From: Neostapfia colusana | Taxonomy: Eukaryota; Streptophyta; Magnoliopsida; Poales; Poaceae | DNA: 64,000 nt | Direction of reading: 5' to 3' | NCBI GenBank assembly: GCA_030760725.1 | Contig: JASWHV010000018.1 | Coordinates: 19,438,273-19,502,272, forward strand | Part shown: one piece after another, positions 55,734 through 64,000 of the stretch | Layout of the letters: every line of letters starts with the position of its first letter | Position numbering within the stretch: position 1 is the stretch's first letter | Notes under the pieces: generated by a model | Databases searched by the model: none | What the model saw: the letters and a program-made list of their open reading frames with translations, nothing else | Told to the model about the DNA's origin: nothing | Program-made: the position numbers and the translations under genes

Positions 55734-58700
55734 ATGGTGAGGGGAAACGCCAGCCGAAGGAACGTCCAGGAGGATGACCATGAGGAAGTCCCTGCTAACC
55801 CCGGAGCTGGTGAAAATCACCTGGAACGGCTGCTGGCCATGCAAAACCAGCTTATGCAAACCATGATCCAAACTTTGGGTCAGTTGCAGGCCAACCAAAA
55901 CCCCGTTCCGGCACCACCGCCACCACTACTGCCGGCTCATAACAGGTTGGGAGAGTTCATGAGGACTCGACCACCCACCTTTGCTCAAGCTAGTGACCCC
56001 ATGGAGGCCGATGATTGGTTGAAATCCATGGAGAAGAAGCTCGCCATTGTTCAGTGCAACGACCGAGAGAAGGTTCTCTTTGCGTCACACCAACTCATGG
56101 GAGCTGCCGCTGACTGGTGAGATGCCTTGAGCAACGCCCATGCCAACCCGGAGACAATCACTTGGACTGAGTTCAAGGAAAGTTTCCGCTCCCACTACAT
56201 CCCTGTTGGTGTAATGATGCTCAAGAGGCAGGAGTTTGAAGGTCTCCGCCAAGGACAGAAAAGTGTGAATGAATATCTCAACAAGTTCATACAACTGTCC
56301 CGGTATGCCCCCAAAGATGTCAACTCAGATCAGAGGAAGCAGTACCTGTTCATGAGAGGGTTGAACAATGAGATCCAAGTTTAGCTCCTCAACAATGACT
56401 ACGTAAACTTCCAGAAGCTGGTTGATAAGGCTATTGTGGTTGAAAATAAGATCCGAGAGATCGAGCGAGAGTGCAAGAGGAAGATGCCATACCAGCCCCA
56501 AGGGAGCAACGTACAACCTAGGTACATGCCCCATGCACCGCAGTATGGATCGACCACTCCTGCGTACCGCCCTGGTCAGCCACCACAGCAACGATTCGTT
56601 GCACCGGCATCTCGTGTGCCCATCCTCCTGCGCCCCGACCTAACAACGGCGCCCCTGTTCAAAACCCCCGCCTCAACGTACCTGCTGCCGTAGGCAACAG
56701 GGCATGCTTTGCATACGGGGAAGTAGGCCATTTCGCTAACAAGTGCCCGAGGAGAGGCCCTGGACAGCAAGGTAACGTGCCCAAGCAGAACCAGCGACCA
56801 AATGGAGGGGATAACCAAGGGAACCGTGAACCGCAGAACTATGCTCGCGGCCACGTAAACCATGTCACTGCTGAGGAAGCACAACAGGCTGAGGACGTCG
56901 CAATTGGTATGTTCCTTGCTAACTCCAACCCAGCCACCATTTTATTTGATTCCGGAGCATCACATTCCTTCATATCATCCAAATATGTTGCCAAACATCA
57001 TCTACCCGTATCCCACTTAGAATGTGCTATGTTAGTTAATTCTCCCGGAGGAGAAATGAGGACTAATGTAGTATGCCCTAAAGTAAGCCTTAAAATAAGG
57101 GGGGTAGACTTCCTTGCCAACCTTATTGTTTTGGACTCCCACGGGATTGACATCATACTCGGAATGGATTGGTTAAGCAAGCACAATGGAGTAATCCAAT
57201 GTGCTGAGAGAAGCGTGCAGTTGACAAACGAACACGATATTCGTGTCGAGTTTGAGTCAGCACAGCAAGCAACCGAACAGGCAGATTTGAACCATGTCGA
57301 AGGAACAACATTGGACAGCATTCCAGTGGTTCAGGAATTTTCGGACGTGTTCCCGAAAGAGCTTCCAGGAATGCCACCTGACCGGGACATCGAGTTTGCC
57401 ATAGATTTGGTACCCGGAACTGCACCCATAGCTAAGAGACCATATAGGATGCCCGTCAACGAGCTAGTTGAACTCAAGAAGCAACTTCAAGAACAGTTGG
57501 AGAAGGGTTTTATCCGTCCAAGCTCGTCACCATGGGGAGCTCCGGTACTCTTCGTGGACAAGAAGGACGGAACCCAAAGAATGTGTGTGGACTACAGGTC
57601 TCTCAACGAGGTGACAATCAAGAATAAATACCCTCTGCCCCGTATAGAGGACCTGTTCGATCAAATGAAAGGAGCCCGAGTATTCTCCAAAATTGATCTT
57701 CGGTCAGGATACTTCCAGCTGAAGATTAAGCCCTCCGATATACCTAAGACAGCCTTTCGGACACGGTATGGTTCATATGAATATACCGTTATGTCTTTTG
57801 GATTGACCAATGCACCCGAATACTTCATGTACCTTATGAACAAGGTTTTCATGGAATACTTGGACAAGTTCATCGTGGTTTTCATCGATGATATTATGGT
57901 GTATTCAAAAAGTAAGGAGGAGCATGAAGAACATCTGAGATTGACCTTGCGGAAGTTGTGCGAGCATCAGTTGTATGCCAAGCTCAACAAGTGTCAATTT
58001 TGGCTAAAGGAAATATCTTTCCTGGGCCACATCATCTCCAAGGAAGGGGTATCGGTTGATCCTGGAAAGGTGAGAGATGTTCTGAAGTGGGACCAACCGA
58101 AGAATGTGATGGATATTCGAAGTTTCCTTGGGATGGCAGGATACTATCGGCGCTTCATTAAAGACTTCTCTAAGATAGCAAAACCTATGATGGAGTTGCT
58201 AATGAAGGGAAAAGTCTTTCAATGGACACAAGCCTGCCAAGAAAGTTTTGAGGAGCTCAAGAAAAGGCTAACCACAGCACCAGTTCTGGTATTGCCAGAC
58301 GTAAGCAAGAGCTTTGACATATATTGTGACGCATCCAGACAAGGGCCCGGATGTGTACTCATGCAGGAAGGACAAGTGGTAGCCTATGCATCACGACAAT
58401 TAAAGAAGCATGAGCTTAACTATCCTACGCATGATTTGGAGTTAGCAGCAGTGGTGCATGCATTGAAGATTTGGAGACATTATATCCTTGGTCATCGATG
58501 TGAGATCTATACGGATCATAAAAGCCTCAAGTACATATTTACACAAACGGGCTTGAATTTGAGGCAATGTCGATGGTTAGAACTCATCAAGGATTATGAT
58601 GTGGGAATCAACTACCACCCCGGGAAGACCAATGTAGTAGCTGACGCATTGAGCAGAAAGGGAGCATGTCACCAACTCACGGTTCGGGAGCTACCACCCG

Positions 58701-60232
58701 AACTACGTAAGGAGTTCGAACGGTTACACCTCGGATTCTTGAATAATGTGGAGATAATAGAGATCCACTCCCCATTGGAGCAAGAAATAAGAGAGGGCCA
58801 AGCAACGGACGAGGGGATCAAGGAGATCAAGGGAAGAATCTGACAAGGGATAGAGAAGGATTTCAAGGAGGATGAAAAGGATACGCTTTGGCTAGGAAAA
58901 AGGATTTGTGTGTCAAACATAAGACACCTTCGCGACATGATATTGAAGGAGGCACATGATTCACCTTATTCCATACATCCAGGGAGCACCAAAATGTACA
59001 AGGATTTGAAAACTTGCTATTGGTGGGATGGTATGAAGAGGGATATAGCCGAATACGTTGCCCTATGAGACACATGCCAACGGGTAAAAGCCGAACGTCA
59101 AAAACCCGCTGGATTGTTGCAACCTTTAAGAATACCCGAATGGAAATGGGAGGACATCAGTATGGACTTCATCGTCGGATTACCACGTACTCAGTCAGGA
59201 TACGACTCCATCTGGGTCATTGTGGACCGGTTGATGAAAACTGCCCATTTTCTTCCGGTAAAGACCAGTTACAACATTGCACAATTGGCAGAGTTGTACA
59301 TGGAGCAGATCGTGTGCCGTCACAGAGTTCCGAAGAGGATAGTCTTAGATTGAGGTTCTCAGTTTACCTCTAGATTCTGGAGGAAGCTGCAGAAGGCCAT
59401 GGGTACACGACTGGATTTTAGCTCCGCATATCACCCACAAACAGATGGACAAACCGAAAGGACGAACCAAATTTTAGAGGACATGTTGAGAGCTTGCGCC
59501 TTAAAACGTTGGCGTAGTTGGGATAGGAGTTTACCGTATGCCGAGTTCTCCTATAACAACAGCTATCAAGCTAGTTTGAAGATGTCGCCTTTCGAAGCCT
59601 TATATGGTAGACGGTGTAGAACGCCACTATTTTGGAACGAGACTGGAGAGAACCAGGTGTTTGGACCCGAAGTACTACAAGAGGCTGAAAAGCAAGTCCA
59701 AACGATAGGGGAGAACTTAAAGGCTGCTCAGTCACGACAGAAAGGCTATGCGGACAATAGGCGTAGGAAGTTGACCTTTGAAGTAGGAGACTTCGTATAC
59801 CTTAAGGTATCGCCTATCCGAGGCCAACGACGTTTCAACATCAAAGGCAAGATAGCGCTTCGCTACATCGGACCATTTAAGATTTTGAACAAGCGAGGAG
59901 AAGTAGCCTATCAACTAGAGCTCCCAAACCACCTCTCCGACGTACATGACGTGTTTCATGTATCCCAGCTCAAGAAGTGCTTGAGAGTACCCGAGGAACA
60001 AGTGTCAATGAGAGAACTTGAACTTCAAGAGGACCTGACTTACGCAGAACACCCTGTCCGAATCTTGGACGTAAAGGAAAGGGTCACCCGAAACAAGGTG
60101 ATTCGATGGTGCAAGGTACAATGGAGCCATCACACTGAAGCTGAACCCACATGGGAGCGTGAAGAGGATATTAAGGCAGAATTCCCCCATCTATTTCCTA
60201 CTAACGAATCTCGAGGGCGAGATTCAATTTAA
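55734..60232 (+). pseudogene. gag-pol: Element F gag-pol polyprotein: five stops and a frameshift
   Basis: Same family as A. Start ATG 55734. Stops: TGA 56118 (Trp in A), TAG 56382 (Gln), TGA 58841 (Arg), TGA 59066 (Cys), TGA 59351 (Arg). One base is missing near 56622 in the Pro-rich linker. The second Cys of the CCHC knuckle is Tyr (CFAYGEVGHFANKC). The longest open stretch, 56777-58843, carries protease DSGAS, RT with FIDD and RNase H YCDAS. The integrase finger, D,D,E motifs and chromodomain follow to TAA at 60230-60232, which lies in the polypurine tract. It cannot make a working polyprotein. Confidence 0.92.
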
Positions 60233-60244
60233 GGGGGGTAGATT
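60229..60244 (+). other. Element F polypurine tract
   Basis: TTTAAGGGGGGTAGATT directly before the 3' LTR, overlapping the gag-pol stop codon. Confidence 0.85.
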
Positions 60245-63037
60245 TGTGACACCCTCGCCTCGGGCGTCAGCATATGTTCATGTTCTATGAAGAGAAAACA
60301 TTTTAATGAAAGATAGGAACAGAAAGAATTATCAAAAGAATAGCCAATAAAGCCCTCAGAGAGCAGCGAAGGCAACTTCCGCGGCCAGCAGGCCATGCGG
60401 CGTGTTCGGAGCTCGTCCCCGAGAAGTTGGGAGAGGTCCGCCGCTAAACTGTCTGCGTGGCAGGCTCGGGGGTCACCTCCGCAATTGAAAAGAGGTCCGA
60501 CCCTGTGGGACACGTGTTTCCCACGGAGCTAGCCTCTGCAGAAGAAGCAAAGGCATTTCCGCAAGACACGTGTCATCCTCGGAGCTAGTCCTCGCGGAAA
60601 TCAGAGGACCAGTCGCGCAGGACACGTGTCGATCTCGGAGCTCATCTCAGAGAAGTCCGGATCTATCGAACACGTGTCGCCACCGGAGCTTGTCTCCGGG
60701 AGGTGTTTTCGCAGCTAAACACGTGTCGACCTCGGGGCATGTCCCTGAGGAAAGAAGAGGGGGAAGACCGGCGCCAACACGTGGCGTGCGCGGAGCTCAC
60801 CTCCGAAGAAGAGGGAGGTCTCGCTCGTGACACGTGGCACAACCGGAGCTCGTCTCTGCGGAGGAGGAGATACCAGGCCCCGCGTCGGACACGTGGAGCT
60901 TCTGGAGCTCATCATCGCAGAGGTAACGAGTTCTGGAGCGGTTTTTACGCGTAAAGATACCGGTACGCAACAGAAACCGATCTAAATTCCACGATGTTAC
61001 CAAAGATAAGACGTTAGGATCCAAGAAAGATCTGAATAAGACTCTTATTCGGGATCCAATCAGATTAGGACTCTTCTCTTCCCGATTATAAATAGAACCC
61101 AAAACCTCTGGCCAAAACCACAAACTTCTCTTTCAACTCCTGAGCCGACGACTTAGAGCCCTAGCCCTAACTCGCCGAGCAAAACATCGCCGAAGCGCAA
61201 CAAGGGAGATCATCGGAGAAGAACCAAGTGGTCTGAGGAGGACCTCGAAGTCAAGAAGAGCGTGAGGTAGGACTTCAATACCACCTTACGATATCATTGT
61301 GTTCATCCCTTTGCATCTGTCCTTCAATCCCTTTCAAATAGAAGCCTTCTCGTGGGCAGATCACTTGATGATCAGTTTTATCTAAAGGCAAGATCATCGC
61401 CACGTCCACCTTTGATCCGAACACCTCTGCCCATGCAAGCCATGCAAGAGCACACCAATCTAATAAAAATCATAGGATAGCATGCATGTGCATCATCGCA
61501 TCTAGTTTAAGGTTTGCGCATGATATTGATTGCTGTGAATCTTGTATGCGCGTGAATCCTACATAGCAGGACAGGTCCAGGGAGCTGTCCACGACGAGCT
61601 GCAGCAACAAGGTTTTGAGAATCTAGAACAACCGGAACCGCAAGTACAAGGCAAGTGCTCCTTGACCATATTGATCCTATGTTTTGGATAAAACTGTTGT
61701 TTTGCAAAAAGGTGTGTGTGCTGAGTCAAACATGATGGGAAACCCTTTTATAGGTGTTTACTAGTATTGGTTAAACCACCCTTGTCGCCTGGGAAGTTTA
61801 TGAGTCGGGTATGGTTTTTGCTTTAAGCTTCGCTGAGTCTATGGGATTGGGAAGCGAGATAGATGTGTCTAGCTAACTGCACTCGTACTGATAATAAGTA
61901 ACTGATGAGGTTAATGAATATGGATCGGAGGGAGATCTAGGCAAGCCTGGCTTTGTGAATGAGGTAGCATGAGATGGTGGTTTTGCTTGCCGTAGATCTA
62001 AGGACCGGTTCATGCATGCACATGCCAGGATAACAGTGCCACCACAAGGCCAAGTATGGGTGCGGCTTAGCTGAGTAATTAGGTAAGTTGCTAGAGTGTT
62101 ATGGATTGTGGAAGGTGCGGGGAACGGGAGTCAAGTGAGGACTGCCCTGGGAACTGCATGGCACAAGAGGGGGCCTGTGGGTGGGAGAATTGGAGATTGT
62201 AGCCTGCCGGTGAAACCTTAGTGAGTCCATACATCTAGTAACCCCTTTTTAAAGGCTATTTTGTGATCTCTTGACCATACACCGACGGTTGTGTACTGGT
62301 ATAATGGAGGTTCTGCAGTCACCGACGGGTGACGAAATCACAAACTTGTGGCTAAAGAGGTGCAAATTCTGCAGAGTTATTAAAACTATCATGATAGCCG
62401 AGCTTACGGTCACGAGCACCTGGCTAAACTGCCATGATTAGTTGGGATGGGATTTGGCATGGTTTTTGGGATGGTTATTGGGATGGTTATTTGGAAGATT
62501 CTTGGTTATGGTTATTGGTTTGGAACTGTTGAATCTGGATGATGAGATGGTTGCATGACTGTTGGGACATGACATGAGATTGGTCTCGGTGTGAGACGAG
62601 GTTGTTTATGAGTTGAGATGGTAGCGAATACGAGGAGGTATTCGTGAGTATGAATCAAGGATTGGTTAATGTTCGGATGGAACACGGTAAGTGATGGAGG
62701 TATGTTTGTAATTAATACATGTTGGGATTACATCTAAAGTTAAGTTGCTGTTCTATCGTGGTTTTACAAATCTGCTTTTCTGCAAATAAACCTTTTATAC
62801 CTACCTTGTTTATGAACTGCATATCATGTGTTTTCCCGCACTTGCTGAGTACATCATTGTACTCAAACTTGCATTATTATTTCATCATCAACAGCAAGAG
62901 AAGGCTACTATGAAGACCAAGTGGAACATTAGGGCGTGTGATCTATTCTCAACCTTGCCTGTGGAGGGAGTAGATATGGAGCCACTTCTGTTTAGTTTTG
63001 CTTCCGCATTAGTTTTTGCTTCCGCTGTATAGAAATT
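60245..63037 (+). repeat. Element F 3' LTR, interrupted
   Basis: About 2.8 kb, matching 52327-55129 of the 5' LTR. The last 200 bp or so, with the poly(A) signal, are missing at the break. TATA copy at 61087-61094, CACGTG array at about 60390-60930, hairpin at 62847-62864. Confidence 0.9.
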
Positions 63038-63245
63038 GACACGACCCCAACGGTCTTGTCGAGCCAGGATCACGCTGAGGGATGCTGTGTTGCACAGCAC
63101 CGTATAACACACGTCAAAGGTACAAAGCGGAAGCGAAATTTTATTACATAAACAAGTTATGAACATGTTTACATCAAAATAAGTTCAGTCTACACTCGCG
63201 GGCGTAGACTAAGCATCAAGTGCACGTTCAGCCCTTGAACGTGCC
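63038..63245 (-). mobile_element. Element H: end of another LTR, minus orientation
   Basis: The plus strand reads TGACACGACCCCAACGG at the junction, so the minus strand ends GGGGTCGTGTCA, a typical LTR terminus. TTTTATTACATA near 63139 gives a possible minus-strand poly(A) signal region. It is cut at 63245 by the Tat LTR I. Family unknown. Most simply H inserted in the F 3' LTR, but the other end is outside the window. Confidence 0.5.
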
Positions 63246-64000
63246 TGTCGGTACCCGCGATATGGGGTACCCCCGCGCACAGGGGAAAATGCCTATGGAC
63301 CTCGCCCTTCTCCGCAGGGAAAGCTCCGGAGGTGCCACGTGTCTAGTGGGGCCGGACCTCCCTCTCCTCAGAGGAGAGCTCCGGGCTCGCCACGTGGCCT
63401 ACAACAGCCAGACCTCCCCCCTCCGAGGGGAGAGCTCCGAAGGTGCCACGTGTCCCACGGGGCCGGACCTCCCTCTCCTCAGAGGAGAGCTCCGGACCCG
63501 CCACGTGACCGGCAGAAGCCGGACCTCCCCCTCCGCTGGGAGAGGTCCGAAGGCTCCACGTGTCTTGCGGGGCCGGACCTCCCTCTCCACTGGGGAGGGC
63601 TCCGGGCCCGCCACGTGTCCAGCAGAACAGCGCTGCCTGCCCCCGGGCGGTAGGCAGCGGGCGTAAAGACGCCCCATACCTTGCCCGTACAAGGTATTCA
63701 AGGCCCGCGCCTTCCCAAGACGCGGAGACGCGGAGCACGCCTCTGTCAGGTGCCGTTGCGCCCAGTCGCATCACAGACTGGCATGCGGTGTCAGAGCCTG
63801 CCAGCCAATAAACGCAGCGACAAGACATCCCATGCCGCCCCCGCCGTCATCAACCACTACGACTAGCATGCGGCATGGGCAGGGCTGCAAGACGAAGACT
63901 CAGAAGCCTTCGTCAGAGACAACTACCAGCATAACTGCACATACGGTGGATAAGAGACAATCTCCCGGGGACCACCTGTCGGGTCCCGGGCCCCCCTTGT
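63246..64000 (+). repeat. Element I: Tat LTR, sense strand, cut by the window end
   Basis: Begins TGTCGGTACCCGC, the sense start of the B/C type LTR, here on the plus strand. CACGTG starts at 63336, 63391, 63447, 63502, 63557 and 63612: six units at 55-56 bp. The TATA box would fall just past the window. Whether this is a full element or a solo LTR cannot be told. Confidence 0.85.

Larger units (their letters stand above)
52327..63037 (+). mobile_element. Element F: Ty3/Gypsy chromovirus of the A family, plus strand, 3' LTR broken
   Basis: 5' LTR 52327-55331, primer site, degenerate gag-pol, polypurine tract, and 3' LTR from 60245. The 3' LTR stops at 63037, at a point matching 55129 of the 5' LTR, where other LTR sequence (H) begins. 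The target on the left is ctatg; the right copy would be outside the window. It is in inverted orientation to A. Confidence 0.92.

Noticed and set aside
63325..63620. Regular repeats with unique-looking spacers, resembling a CRISPR array
   Set aside because: The whole 55-bp unit is repeated, not only a short direct repeat. It lies in LTR U3 regions of plant retrotransposons and recurs in each LTR copy. No cas genes are present.

Overview
This window is a stack of nested plant LTR retrotransposons, with no host gene that I can support. The elements belong to two Ty3/Gypsy groups. Four are long-LTR chromoviruses that look Tekay/Del-like: single-frame gag-pol, CCHC knuckle, integrase with a C-terminal chromodomain, and an initiator tRNA-Met primer site. 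The rest are Tat/Retand-type: DGGA protease, YVDD reverse transcriptase, and an antisense coiled-coil ORF next to the 3' LTR. This mix, the 1 kb GC-rich Tat LTRs and the depth of nesting suggest a grass genome; that is inference, and the species cannot be told from the window.

Layout. G, the oldest Tat copy, survives as 17245-17692 and 52168-52326. B (Tat, minus strand) enters G at 17244; it spans 11738-17244 and 1-835 and runs off the left edge. A (chromovirus, minus, 836-11737) sits in the RNase H region of B. C (Tat, minus, 17693-52162, TSD gcggg) lies in G. D (chromovirus, plus, 18741-44851, TSD aaatg) lies in C, between its 3' LTR and its antisense ORF. E (chromovirus, minus, 22554-34508, TSD gaccg) lies in the 5' LTR of D. 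F (chromovirus, plus, from 52327) lies in G; its 3' LTR is broken at 63037 by a fragment of another LTR (H), in which a plus-strand Tat LTR (I) begins at 63246.

Condition. The gag-pol of A and of D is each broken by one apparent 1-bp deletion near the integrase C-terminus. E has one frameshift and two stops. F has five stops and a frameshift. B is heavily degraded. C has lost protease, RT, RNase H and integrase. As far as can be judged by eye, LTR divergence agrees with the nesting order (E least, D more, C most).

Points beyond routine annotation. Two unrelated LTR families carry arrays of about 55-bp units, each with a CACGTG core, just upstream of the TATA box. E has an intact 259-codon ORF of unknown function upstream of gag. 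The start codons of gag (and of this extra ORF) directly abut good 3' splice-site sequences. The long transcribed leaders of A, E and F share hairpins, one of which shows a compensatory base-pair change. The 3' LTR of E has lost its core promoter, and the RNase H region of B holds a collagen-like G-rich minisatellite.
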